A stretch of 60,360 bases of DNA from a virus: positions 1 through 60,360 of IMG/VR virus record IMGVR_UViG_3300050821_009973. The stretch is one strand, 5' to 3'. Of this stretch, positions 17,198 through 24,519 are shown piece after piece (within the stretch, counting starts at the first letter, position 1; every line of letters begins with the position of its first letter). The position numbers were made by a program, and so were the translations under genes. Below the pieces are notes generated by a model that saw only the letters and a list, made by a program, of their open reading frames with translations, had not been told where the DNA came from and did not search any database.

Positions 17198-17866
17198 TTA
17201 TTTGGCGACCCTGACGGTGACCCGATGCCCCTTCAAGGTCAGAGCCAGTGAGCCTTCTTCTTCATTGATCTCAATTCCAATGTCACCCGATTCTTGGTGG
17301 GGCTGGGGCTTACTCATTTTCTTTGGATGTTGGGCACCGTTCGCCTTTGGTAGTTTTGGCAGTTGTGGGTGTGTGGTGTATCCCATGTGGACGCCATCCT
17401 CCTTTACCGCGCGCAGTAGTCCCTTTTGGCGCATACGCCAGATAAGCTGCTCAAAACTCTTAAAGGGAAACTTTGCGGCCTCCGGCAACTTTGCCAGTTG
17501 CGGTCCCGATACGGGGCCCGGCGCAAGCCCTAGAGTTTCGATGATCTTGGCGCGCAACTTGTCTGTCCGACTGCGAGCTATACGCATTGATCCCTTCCCC
17601 CTCTTCTGCGGGGGTTTTCGCTTAGCGTCGCCCTTTGTCCAGATTGCAGGTGTGTGTCCATCGGAGGCAGAGGTACGGGCGATAAGATTATCTCGCCTCA
17701 TCCGCTGTAACAGCGCTGAGAAATGCTTTAAGTCCACCCCGCTGGGCACCGCCGTGTGCAAATCGATGGTGTTCCTGGGCTCACCGTCCGCTAAGACTTC
17801 AAGGATCTTGACCTTGGATCGTGCGGCACGGGCGCGTCGCTCCGTAATCTCTTGTGTGGTTGCCAT
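17198..17866 (-). CDS. Double winged-helix DNA-binding protein
   Basis: Two similar segments, residues about 15-75 and 98-170, each show the helix-helix-beta-hairpin layout of winged helix domains (KIIETLGLAPGPVSGPQLAK; LRRMRRDNLIAR-like ends). A basic linker (KRKPPQKRGKGSMRIARSR) joins them, and the C-terminus is acidic and then beta-like. This suggests a phage DNA-binding or regulatory protein. Its start touches the stop of the upstream gene. Confidence 0.65.
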   Translation of the reverse strand: MATTQEITERRARAARSKVKILEVLADGEPRNTIDLHTAVPSGVDLKHFSALLQRMRRDNLIARTSASDGHTPAIWTKGDAKRKPPQKRGKGSMRIARSRTDKLRAKIIETLGLAPGPVSGPQLAKLPEAAKFPFKSFEQLIWRMRQKGLLRAVKEDGVHMGYTTHPQLPKLPKANGAQHPKKMSKPQPHQESGDIGIEINEEEGSLALTLKGHRVTVRVAK

Positions 17867-18162
17867 TATTTGCTCTTCTTATGGGAGGGCAATGGGTACT
17901 TCGTCATGTCCCGCTTGTAAACGCATTTGTGTCCAGTCGGGGTCCTGGTGTAGACCCCATATGGCAGTGCCGTATTGGTAGGATCCAGGATCTCGGCCAC
18001 GGTGGCGTTGTATTCATCAAGCGCCAGGTGCATCACGGCATGCGCAAGGGCCCGTATTGGGTGCTTAGCGTACGTCGTCTTGAGTGGTTCCCGCTTACCG
18101 TTGTAGTACACGGTACGCACGGGCCAGTCAACTCGCTTGCCGTTCTTGGCACTCATTGTCAT
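17866..18162 (-). CDS. Hypothetical protein, 98 aa
   Basis: A mixed alpha/beta protein with a basic C-terminus (KYPLPSHKKSK). Start is ATG 18162; a second ATG at 18156 has better spacing from GGAG. The segment PIRALAHAVMHLALDEYNAT recalls small phage proteins that act on DNA, but no family is assigned. It is coupled to the downstream winged-helix gene by a shared base. Confidence 0.65.
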   Translation of the reverse strand: MTMSAKNGKRVDWPVRTVYYNGKREPLKTTYAKHPIRALAHAVMHLALDEYNATVAEILDPTNTALPYGVYTRTPTGHKCVYKRDMTKYPLPSHKKSK

Positions 18163-18219
18163 TAGCTCCGTAAAACCATTTTTGAAAGTTTAGCGAAATT
18201 GGGGACGCAAGTCCAGGTT

Positions 18220-18963
18220 TCAAGACTTTTGCGCATCCCGCGTTTGCGGCGTCGACCAAATTTTTGGCACAGTTCCGGCCGAGCCGGTAGTCGTTGGAAC
18301 GATTTGGACATTGACTGCTTTCACATCCCACGCCCCATCCTTCTTGAGTGAGCCGTCCTCTTGGATATTGCCTCCCAAGTCAGCGACGCTTTGGCCGGTG
18401 ACGCGCATATTCCCGACGCTGGCTGACATGCTGGCGCTCATCCCGCGAATTCCGGCCGCACTCTTGACGTAGCCGGCCGCGTTTTGCATGGGGATTCCGT
18501 ACTTCTGAGCCTCGGCGAACGCATCGACATCGGCGCCCAGATAGATAAACGCCCACTTGCCGCTGTCCTGCCGAGCTTTAATCATTTCCTTGATCTTGGC
18601 TGTGGTGTACTCCTTCGAGGAATTTTCCTGGCCATCGGTCACGATCACCACGATGGCGCGCTCCGGATTTTCCTTAGCCCAATCCAGATCCAGTTGGGCC
18701 AGGGTCTGGCCAACTGCATCGAGCAGGGGCGTGCCGCCGCGCGGCAGATACTCATCGTGCGTAAGCCAATCGACCTCGCCCAGTGGCTTCATTTCCCGAA
18801 AGCGCTCGATCGCTTCAGTGTCGAAGCGCACGAAGGCAATCGAGGCCGGCTGCTTGAGCTTCTTTTGTTCGGTCAGGAAGGTATTGACGCCGCCAATCAC
18901 ATCCTCTTGCCGTCCATCCATCGAGCCGCTACGGTCCAGGATCACACAGATCATTGTCTTCAT
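18220..18963 (-). CDS. VWA-domain protein with intact MIDAS motif
   Basis: The 247-aa protein has a von Willebrand A domain over about residues 1-190. The metal-ion-dependent adhesion site is complete: D10xS12xS14 (LDRSGSM), a Thr in RGGTPLLDAV, and the Asp of VTDGQ. The C-terminal 60 residues are Ser/Gly-rich and may be flexible. The start overlaps the stop of the RecA-like ATPase by four bases, so the two are made together. VWA proteins often work with AAA-type ATPases in assembly or remodelling; the phage role is unknown. A second VWA gene is at 24726. Confidence 0.88.
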   Translation of the reverse strand: MKTMICVILDRSGSMDGRQEDVIGGVNTFLTEQKKLKQPASIAFVRFDTEAIERFREMKPLGEVDWLTHDEYLPRGGTPLLDAVGQTLAQLDLDWAKENPERAIVVIVTDGQENSSKEYTTAKIKEMIKARQDSGKWAFIYLGADVDAFAEAQKYGIPMQNAAGYVKSAAGIRGMSASMSASVGNMRVTGQSVADLGGNIQEDGSLKKDGAWDVKAVNVQIVPTTTGSAGTVPKIWSTPQTRDAQKS

Positions 18964-20090
18964 TCTTCAACCCTTTCCATGGTGGAAATTTCTTCAAGGA
19001 CTTCTTCGGGCAATGCTTCTCCGTGGACCAAATTGGGTGGTGGCGCATCACCATAGGGATGGCCGCGAGATTCGATCCACAGCTTGTTACGAGCCTCCTG
19101 CAGCCGTTCGAGCGACAGGTTTTCGACCTTGGTCCAGGATCGAGTCAGGAATAGTTTCTCGATCAGGTCGCCCTTGGCCTTCTTGTCCTCAGTCGTGTGA
19201 GTCGGATACAGCCTGACGATCTCTTCCTGAAGCTCCTCCAGCACGATCGTCTTGTCGGTGCGCAGCGTGCTGTAGTTCTCACCCGGTGCCAGGTTGCGCG
19301 AGGAGGTCTGGCCGGCGACGGGACCCTCTGGAGCATCGATCAGGAACTTGACGAACGGCTCGAAGTCAGCGTAGGTCGGCTGGATAAATATCTTGCCGTC
19401 GATCTCGCCGGACCGATCCTTCATCACCTGGGCCTCGCGCCAGACCTTCAGCCCATCGGGGCCGATCTCCTGCTGCTGCTCCATCCAGACGTTCAGATCC
19501 GGCTCGAAAGAGGTCTCGCTGGCTAGCTTGAATTTGACGCCCGACTTAATGAACTGGCCCTTCTTGACCTTGCCGGTGGCCTCGTCCTTGACGTCTTCTT
19601 CCTTCTCGTAGCTGAAGCCACCACGCCCGGTGAATACCACACTGCCCTGGGCTGAGACGAAGGTGTCGGAGAAGCTCTCCTGCCAGGCTGGCAAGAGCTT
19701 GCCCCAGTCCATCAGCTCCATGAAGGCGCGCTTGTTCTTTTGCTTGTATTCGCGCACGTAGCGGTACCACACCTTGGTGAGCGAATCGATGAAAAGGAAA
19801 TCGACTTGACCGTCGCGCAGCAATTCGAAGGCGGTCAGTACATCGTCCAGGCTGGTCGTGTCCTTGACGACCACCTTCAGGCCGGCGTTGCGGAATAGCG
19901 GAATCAGGAAGCGGCTGCCCTTCTCATTGTCGATCACCAGGATGGGCTTGGTGTACTCCAGAGCCTTGTAGGCTCCGATCACAAATTCTGTTGCAGTGCG
20001 GCTCTTGCCGGCGCCCGCGAAGCCCCCGAAGGCAGCCTTGACAAATCGATTGCTGGCCGCCAGATCGGTTGCAAAATCCAACAGTTTCAT
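18960..20090 (-). CDS. RecA-fold P-loop ATPase, Sak4-like recombination/DNA metabolism protein
   Basis: The Walker A motif GFAGAGKS is at residues 23-30, and a Walker B-like FLFIDSL lies near residue 100. The rest has the order of phage nucleotide-binding proteins of the Sak4 type: ILVIDNEKGSRFLIP, then VVFTGRGGFSYE, then EPDLNVWMEQQ. The C-terminal 130 aa are helical and acidic. In such phages this protein assists single-strand annealing or recombination with an SSB. A good promoter lies upstream, and the nuclease genes at 20574-20960 and 20163 are neighbours. Confidence 0.82.
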   Translation of the reverse strand: MKLLDFATDLAASNRFVKAAFGGFAGAGKSRTATEFVIGAYKALEYTKPILVIDNEKGSRFLIPLFRNAGLKVVVKDTTSLDDVLTAFELLRDGQVDFLFIDSLTKVWYRYVREYKQKNKRAFMELMDWGKLLPAWQESFSDTFVSAQGSVVFTGRGGFSYEKEEDVKDEATGKVKKGQFIKSGVKFKLASETSFEPDLNVWMEQQQEIGPDGLKVWREAQVMKDRSGEIDGKIFIQPTYADFEPFVKFLIDAPEGPVAGQTSSRNLAPGENYSTLRTDKTIVLEELQEEIVRLYPTHTTEDKKAKGDLIEKLFLTRSWTKVENLSLERLQEARNKLWIESRGHPYGDAPPPNLVHGEALPEEVLEEISTMERVEE

Positions 20091-20118
20091 ATTTACCCCT
20101 TCCTAACCTCGGGAACCT

Positions 20119-20147
20119 AGTCTAAGATCCTTGTCCAAAGAAGTCAA
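20119..20147 (-). promoter_or_regulatory. Sigma70-type promoter for the ATPase-VWA operon
   Basis: On the minus strand TTGACT (20147-20142) and TAGACT (20124-20119) are 17 bases apart. The predicted transcript starts about 20 bases before the ATG at 20090. Confidence 0.65.
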
Positions 20148-20162
20148 TTAACCTGGACTTGA

Positions 20163-20495
20163 ATGCAAAAGCAGCCTATTTTCCGCAGCGAGCGCCTACG
20201 CAAGGCAGTGGCGGCAGCCCCGTGTGCGTGCTGCGGAATCTGGGGCTACTCCCAGGCCGCTCACATCGGGGGGCTGGCGGAGGGCAAGGGAGGCAAGCTG
20301 AAGGTGCCGGACTCGCACATCGCTGCGCTCTGTACGGTGCATCCGACCGCCAATAAGGGAGAGGGCGCCACTCAGTACATGGTCCCGGGGTGTCACGAAG
20401 ACTTCGACCAGCACCGCATCCCGGCTGAGCGAGGCTGGGAGTTCATTGCCAAGACTTACATCTGGCTGACAGAGAATGGGCGCCTTCAGGGTTGA
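20163..20495 (+). CDS. HNH-like zinc-binding nuclease domain protein, 110 aa
   Basis: A CxxC pair (CACCG, about residues 22-25) precedes AAHIGG, then ALC, H and GCHEDFDQHR. This is the zinc-ribbon plus His pattern of phage HNH-fold proteins such as the DUF968 and NinG-related group. The canonical Asn/His catalytic pair is not certain, so it may be a recombination nuclease or a structural zinc protein. It is the only plus-strand gene inside a leftward block and is followed by an intrinsic terminator. Confidence 0.7.
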   Translation: MQKQPIFRSERLRKAVAAAPCACCGIWGYSQAAHIGGLAEGKGGKLKVPDSHIAALCTVHPTANKGEGATQYMVPGCHEDFDQHRIPAERGWEFIAKTYIWLTENGRLQG

Positions 20496-20548
20496 AAATG
20501 AGCGATTGGAGGGGTAAGCTATAAGCGTCATAGCTCTATCTTCTCCTC

Positions 20549-20573
20549 AGCCCGGCGCCCTGCCGGGCTTTTT
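20549..20573 (+). terminator. Intrinsic terminator after the HNH-like gene
   Basis: AGCCCGGC and GCCGGGCT form an 8-bp stem around a short loop, followed by seven T residues on the plus strand. The convergent nuclease gene ends inside the T run. Confidence 0.88.
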
Positions 20574-20960
20574 TTACGTCTCCCGAATCCGAATGCCGTA
20601 ACGCTGCAGCATCAGCTTGCGCTTGATAGGCCAGGAGGCAATTTTTCTGGTGGCATCAGACTTCACATCCTCGACGACGGCCTCCCAGAAAGCTGGACCT
20701 TGGCCGTAAGCCACCAGCTCCTCGTAGCAGAAGTCGGCGATGTAGACCACGCTGCGCTCGCCTTCCTGCTTCGGTACCAGCTCGAAGTGAACCTGGCGCC
20801 GCAGGTTGCGCACTACATTGGCCTTGACCGCTAACTCCAGCTCCTGCGCGCGTCGTGCTTCCTTGGTACTGGCGTAGCCGTCCTTGCCCTGATTGCGATA
20901 CTTCGGTGGCTTCTTCTTAATCGCTGCTGCCTGCAGCGTACGAAATTCAGCGACCTTCAC
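20574..20960 (-). CDS. DUF1064-type phage nuclease (PD-(D/E)xK-like)
   Basis: The 128-aa protein starts with the conserved KYRNQGKDGYASTKEARRA block, where Lys/Arg and Glu are characteristic, followed by FELVPKQ, YIADFCY, VVEDVKS and WPIKRKLMLQRYGI. The D...EDVK arrangement matches the restriction-endonuclease-like fold of DUF1064 phage proteins, thought to be Holliday-junction or recombination nucleases. Its start overlaps the stop of the upstream gene. Confidence 0.88.
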   Translation of the reverse strand: MKVAEFRTLQAAAIKKKPPKYRNQGKDGYASTKEARRAQELELAVKANVVRNLRRQVHFELVPKQEGERSVVYIADFCYEELVAYGQGPAFWEAVVEDVKSDATRKIASWPIKRKLMLQRYGIRIRET

Positions 20961-21247
20961 GCTGCCTTCTTCATCGCTTCGGGCTCAACAAAGTTTGCCG
21001 GGCCGTACTTCTTGGTCATTGCTCGGACTCGCTTCCAGTCTGGTGCCCGCTGGCACCCGGGTTCAATCTGCTCTAGAGTGCGACCTCGGATGAAACCGTA
21101 AGCGATGTGCGTGTGTCGAGCTTCATCGCGCACGTCGAGTGCTCGGTGTCGTCGAAGCTCATCACGTATTCGCCCCCAACTTCGCCGCTCGGCCAGCTTG
21201 ATGATGCGGGCTTCGGCAGCCAGCGATTTCACCTTGACCTTCAACAA
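20957..21247 (-). CDS. Conserved phage protein of the AxRIIKxAERRSWGRxRxEL type
   Basis: The body (KSLAAEARIIKLAERRS, then DVRDEARHTHIAYGFIRGR) matches an uncharacterised family common beside recombination nucleases in siphoviruses and podoviruses. The only standard start in frame is TTG 21247, but the frame upstream still reads TTIIDRREL, the usual beginning of the family, and lacks ATG or GTG. Initiation at ATT or ACG, or coupling to a 15-aa leader starting at ATG 21288, would explain this. Function unknown. Confidence 0.75.
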   Translation of the reverse strand: MLKVKVKSLAAEARIIKLAERRSWGRIRDELRRHRALDVRDEARHTHIAYGFIRGRTLEQIEPGCQRAPDWKRVRAMTKKYGPANFVEPEAMKKAA

Positions 21248-21371
21248 TTCACGCCGATCGATAATCGTAGTCTGTCCTTCGCGTACATTGCAGTCCTTTC
21301 CAGGTTAGAAGGGTTCATTGCGGAAAGGAACTGCTCGGCGGTCCTCTGCATTCACGTCATCTTCAGTCTCC

Positions 21372-21442
21372 TGGAGTGCCCGGACGGAATCGAACCGTCA
21401 CTGCCTGGGATTGAAAGCCCTTGGTCCTGCCAAGGCGGGCAC
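21372..21442 (-). tRNA. Shortened tRNA, probable anticodon UUC (Glu)
   Basis: The acceptor arms (GTGCCCG and CGGGCAC) pair perfectly, the T arm GACGG-TTCGATT-CCGTC is perfect, and the transcript ends TCCA with encoded CCA. The loop CTTTCAA gives anticodon UUC. The molecule is only 71 bases with CCA; the D arm is tiny and the anticodon stem supports only about three pairs. It may be a degenerate or specialised tRNA. A strong promoter lies 8-40 bases upstream. Confidence 0.65.
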
Positions 21443-21456
21443 AATTTTCGACGTCC

Positions 21457-21485
21457 ATAATACTGGACCGAAACGCTGCGGTCAA
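21457..21485 (-). promoter_or_regulatory. Sigma70-type promoter reading leftward into the tRNA
   Basis: TTGACC (21485-21480) and TATTAT (21462-21457) are 17 bases apart on the minus strand, with predicted start near 21450, just before the tRNA 5' end at 21442. Confidence 0.75.
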
Positions 21486-21496
21486 GCCAGCTTGAC
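21481..21496. promoter_or_regulatory. Palindromic operator between divergent -35 boxes
   Basis: GTCAAGCCAGCTTGAC has perfect 6-bp arms and covers the two outward-facing -35 elements. A regulator bound here would control both directions. The YdaS/Cro-like protein encoded at 21530 is the obvious candidate. Confidence 0.55.
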
Positions 21497-21520
21497 TAGG
21501 TGGCTGTCGTTCCGTAAAAT
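21492..21520 (+). promoter_or_regulatory. Sigma70-type promoter reading rightward, giving a nearly leaderless mRNA
   Basis: TTGACT (21492-21497), 17-base spacer, TAAAAT (21515-21520). The expected start is near 21527, two or three bases before the ATG at 21530, and no ribosome site precedes that ATG. Confidence 0.78.
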
Positions 21521-21529
21521 ATTTCTCCG

Positions 21530-21853
21530 ATGACGCCGAACAAAGCAATCCGACTCGCGGGCGGCCAGCAGAACGATCTGCTGCAGATATTCCTGCGCGG
21601 TCGGTTCCCCCTGTCCAAGCAGAGCGTAAGTCTATGGGCCAAGACTGGCAAGATGCCGGCCGTGCGTGTATGGCAACTTCGTAGCTTAAGACCCCAGTGG
21701 TTCAACGGAGAGAATATGGCTGGCAAAATCAAGCAGTACCCGAAGCCGAAGCGGCCCACTCCGAAGCAGGAGCAGGCGCGCAAGCGTGGCGGCAAGACTC
21801 AGGGCCCTCCCTTTAGGCCAGGGCAAGGTGGGACCCCAGATACGGCGATCTGA
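21530..21853 (+). CDS. YdaS/Cro-like helix-turn-helix regulator
   Basis: The first 60 residues follow the YdaS/Cro pattern: NKAIRLAGGQQ, then LSKQSVSLWAKTGKMPAVRV with the recognition helix at about residues 28-44. The C-terminal half is basic and Pro-rich (KPKRPTPKQEQARKRGGK) and might bind nucleic acid nonspecifically. An internal ATG at 21716 has its own GGAGAG and could give a separate 45-aa basic protein. First gene of the rightward regulatory and replication operon; the mRNA appears nearly leaderless. Confidence 0.75.
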   Translation: MTPNKAIRLAGGQQNDLLQIFLRGRFPLSKQSVSLWAKTGKMPAVRVWQLRSLRPQWFNGENMAGKIKQYPKPKRPTPKQEQARKRGGKTQGPPFRPGQGGTPDTAI

Positions 21854-21857
21854 ATCC

Positions 21858-22232
21858 ATGCTCACCGAAGAAGAACTGAGCACCGTACCGATGACCACCG
21901 AGCTGGTGCCCGTGGTCGACCCGAAGGATCCCGACGTCTTCGGGGTGTTGTTCCGATTTCCAACAGGGCGCAATCAGGTGTGGCACCTGACGGCCCCTAA
22001 GACGCCGATCGATGAGGCGTGGATCAAGGCGGCCATTGCAGCGGTGCTAAAGCAGATCATGGGGGACCTGCGTTACGGCTGGTCCGAGCCCAAGTGGAAG
22101 CGGGATACCGCAGCCTTTGCCAAGACGAATTGGGAGTCGGTGACCGGGGCGTTGCACCGCCTGCTCAGCGAGTGGGCCAAGACGCGCACGGCACACTACC
22201 GCGCCATGGCATCACCGGAGGCCAGACAGTGA
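21858..22232 (+). CDS. Hypothetical protein upstream of TerS, 124 aa
   Basis: Starts at ATG 21858 and ends four bases into the TerS gene (GTGA overlap). The N-terminal half is beta-like (LVPVVDPKDPDVFGVLFRFP), the C-terminal half amphipathic helical with several Trp. No family recognised. Coupling to TerS suggests a packaging or DNA-related role. Confidence 0.72.
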   Translation: MLTEEELSTVPMTTELVPVVDPKDPDVFGVLFRFPTGRNQVWHLTAPKTPIDEAWIKAAIAAVLKQIMGDLRYGWSEPKWKRDTAAFAKTNWESVTGALHRLLSEWAKTRTAHYRAMASPEARQ

Positions 22233-22852
22233 CACAGAACATCGATGAGATCGTCCCCATCGACGAGGGCATCAGGCGTGCGGCCAGGCCGTTCGGGCTG
22301 ACCCATCGGGAGCTGGACTTTGTCGATCACTACCTGCGGCACGGCAATTTGACGAAGGCTGCGCGGGACGCTGGTTATTCTGACAAGGTGGCCAATAAGA
22401 GAGCCGCCTACATATTGCGGCGCCCCCGGGTTGCGACCTTCATCAAGCAGCAGCTAGAGCAGCGCTGGAAGCTCGATGCCATGGGGGTCGATGAGATTCA
22501 GGCCCGACTGGCGTGGCTGGCCCGTATGGATCCGGCCAAAATCAAGAATGAAGATGGCAGCTACAAAGAGTTCCATGAGATCGATGAGGCTACCCGCTTT
22601 TGCATCCGGAGCTGGAAGGATGAGCTGAAGTTCGATGCCGATGGGGCCCCGCCCACTGCCATTCGTGAAGTGAAGATGACCGATCCCATGCCAGCGCTGC
22701 GCACGCTGGCACAGATCAACCAACTGCTGGCACCGGATGTGCATCAGCTTAACGTGTTCCTGGAGCTGGATGAGCGGGCCGATGCTGCCCGCAAGCGGGT
22801 GCTGGAGCTGCGTAAGAGTCAGGAAGAAGCCAAGGTCGTTAGCAATCAGTAG
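22229..22852 (+). CDS. terS: Terminase small subunit (TerS)
   Basis: The 207-aa protein contains the Terminase_2-type helix-turn-helix: LTHRELDFVDHYLRHGNLTK then AARDAGYSDKVANKRAAYIL, followed by a helical oligomerisation region. The GTG start at 22229 overlaps the previous stop. TerS recognises the packaging site and hands DNA to TerL. Unusually, it lies in the regulatory and replication operon, about 20 kb from TerL at 43287. Confidence 0.85.
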   Translation: MTQNIDEIVPIDEGIRRAARPFGLTHRELDFVDHYLRHGNLTKAARDAGYSDKVANKRAAYILRRPRVATFIKQQLEQRWKLDAMGVDEIQARLAWLARMDPAKIKNEDGSYKEFHEIDEATRFCIRSWKDELKFDADGAPPTAIREVKMTDPMPALRTLAQINQLLAPDVHQLNVFLELDERADAARKRVLELRKSQEEAKVVSNQ

Positions 22853-22941
22853 GCTTCATTGATGGAGCGCCAAGGTCGCGCGGGTCGGGTCAACGGTTCC
22901 CTGCCCAAGCGGCCGCTGCCTAGCCAGCAGCCGCTCCTTCA

Positions 22942-23157
22942 ATGAGGCTGGTAGTGACTGACGAGGACTTGCGCCAACTGATGCACGATCTGGTGCGTCG
23001 GACCGGCCAGTACGGGGACATGTACTGGGTGGCCTATCTGGCGCGTTTTGGCAAGGTGTCGATCTATTGCGGGCCGCGTTCTCGCACCCGCACCATGACC
23101 AGGGAGCAGGCGCTCGTTGAGTGCGAGCAGTTAATCAAGCAAGGAGGGGCGATATGA
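22942..23157 (+). CDS. Hypothetical protein, 71 aa
   Basis: A small mixed alpha/beta protein starting at ATG 22942 and overlapping the zinc-finger gene by four bases (ATGA). The segment VSIYCGPRSRTRTMTREQAL has no recognised family. The 90 bases before it hold only a weak 27-codon frame. Confidence 0.65.
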   Translation: MRLVVTDEDLRQLMHDLVRRTGQYGDMYWVAYLARFGKVSIYCGPRSRTRTMTREQALVECEQLIKQGGAI

Positions 23158-23603
23158 AGGCTGAGGTTTTACTGCAGCGGCTGCAGGGGGTGCAGGGCCG
23201 CGGTCCACGCTGGCGCGCGATCTGCCCAGTGCATGTGAGCAAGCACGGCAGCCGCACGCTGGCCGTGTTCGAGACAGTCGAGGGGCGAGTGCTGTTCAAA
23301 TGCTTCGCCGGCTGCGGTGTCGAATCCATCTGTGAAGCGATCGGCGTGAAGCTGGAGGACCTGTTCCCGGCTTCGACCTACCTGACCGACGAGGACCGGC
23401 CGCCCAGGATCCTGAAGCCGTGGTCCCCGCGTGAGATCAGTCAGGCCCTGGAGGTGCCGCTCACGATGGCCTGGATGATGCTGGTGAAGGTGGGCGGCGG
23501 GGCCAAGCTGAGCAAAGCCGAGCGAGCCGCGTGCATCGAAGCCTCCGAGGTCTGTGCCAGCCTGATCCGCGAGCTGGCAGAAAGTAACTATGTTGGACAT
23601 TGA
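23154..23603 (+). CDS. Primase-type zinc-binding domain protein
   Basis: The pattern RWRAICPVH then RVLFKCFAGC then VESICEAIGV is the zinc finger found at the N-terminus of phage and plasmid primase/Toprim proteins (C-x2-H ... C-x4-C). At 149 aa it lacks the Toprim or polymerase part, so it is either a free DNA-binding finger or part of a split primase. AAGGAGG precedes the ATG. It shares an operon with the helicase at 25625. Confidence 0.78.
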   Translation: MKAEVLLQRLQGVQGRGPRWRAICPVHVSKHGSRTLAVFETVEGRVLFKCFAGCGVESICEAIGVKLEDLFPASTYLTDEDRPPRILKPWSPREISQALEVPLTMAWMMLVKVGGGAKLSKAERAACIEASEVCASLIRELAESNYVGH

Positions 23604-23946
23604 TCTGGAGCAGTACAACACGCTCGGAGTAATCGCCGATCTGCAGTGGGATGGCCTGCAACGAGAACAGTTGCGAAAGGCCCTGGGCCCGTGGGATATA
23701 GCCCTTATGGTCTCAGAGGATTTGGGCCGGCGCTTCATGCTGGTCGCTGGGGATGTCAGAGAGCTGTCGCCGCTGGTTGGCAACTGCAACACCGAGGCAG
23801 AAGTCTTGACCATGATGGCGATCATGCAGCAGAAGGTGGGCACTACAAGCCTGCCAGACGGTGGCATCACGCCATGGGTCCTGATGGTAGGCCCCGAGTT
23901 CCGCGAGCGCCTGCAGGCCGATCCTATAGCCCTGGTGAGGCACTGA
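23590..23946 (+). CDS. Hypothetical protein, 118 aa
   Basis: Starts inside the end of the zinc-finger gene (ATG 23590) and shares a base with the next start (TGATG). Mostly helical with Met-rich MMAIMQQKVG; nothing catalytic visible. Function unknown. Confidence 0.65.
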   Translation: MLDIDLEQYNTLGVIADLQWDGLQREQLRKALGPWDIALMVSEDLGRRFMLVAGDVRELSPLVGNCNTEAEVLTMMAIMQQKVGTTSLPDGGITPWVLMVGPEFRERLQADPIALVRH

Positions 23947-24185
23947 TGGTGCAGATCAGGTTTTTTGATTCGCTACCCGCCGATCACCCATTGGTGCGCG
24001 ACTGTGTGCCCTGTTTTTTCTGTAACAAAGCTTTTCTTAAGGGCGACATCACCTGTCTGGTGCCAGCTCAGGAGCTGGACCCAGCAGGGCCAGCATACCA
24101 GGTTTTGGAAGCCAAGGTAGTCCATGCTGCGTGCATGCTGGCCAAGGAGGTCCGCGATGGCACGAACTCCGCCGGCCCGCAGTGA
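23946..24185 (+). CDS. Small zinc-binding protein, 79 aa
   Basis: CVPCFFC near residues 20-26, with later His and Cys (VVHAAC), suggests a treble-clef or zinc-ribbon fold. It overlaps the XRE regulator by 29 bases. Function unknown. Confidence 0.68.
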   Translation: MVQIRFFDSLPADHPLVRDCVPCFFCNKAFLKGDITCLVPAQELDPAGPAYQVLEAKVVHAACMLAKEVRDGTNSAGPQ

Positions 24186-24519
24186 GGCGGCCATTGCGGT
24201 GCTCAAGGGCGTGCAGTTGGCGCAGTGCCCGCGGTGCCATGGGACGGGCAAAATTCCCCAGATGGAGGTGGGGTTGGGAGATCGGATCAGAACGCTTCGA
24301 CTGACCGCGCAGAAGACCCAGGCTGATCTGGCCACCGCTCTGGGGGTCTCGCGCGTGCAGATAAACAACATCGAGCAGGGTCGCAACAGAGGCAGTCTGA
24401 CTCTGCTAACGCGTGTATGTGATCTGTTCGATGTGTCGCTCGATTATTTACTGGGTCGCTCCGATGCGCGCGTGGCCGCAACGACTGTGACTTGGCGCAA
24501 AAACGGAGGTAGCCAATGA
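24157..24519 (+). CDS. XRE-family regulator with an N-terminal zinc-knuckle
   Basis: Residues about 43-100 are a canonical XRE helix-turn-helix: RIRTLRLTAQKTQADLATAL, then GVSRVQINNIEQG, then the usual LFDVSLDYLLGR ending. The preceding 40 residues carry CPRCHGTGKI, like a DnaJ zinc-knuckle repeat, probably binding metal with too few cysteines for a full site. The ATG at 24157 follows AAGGAGG. It is likely a repressor or operon regulator. Confidence 0.85.
   Translation: MARTPPARSEAAIAVLKGVQLAQCPRCHGTGKIPQMEVGLGDRIRTLRLTAQKTQADLATALGVSRVQINNIEQGRNRGSLTLLTRVCDLFDVSLDYLLGRSDARVAATTVTWRKNGGSQ

Noticed and set aside
22862-22945. 27-codon frame between TerS and the next gene
   Set aside because: ATGA overlap with 22942 is suggestive, but the peptide is low-complexity and no ribosome site precedes it.
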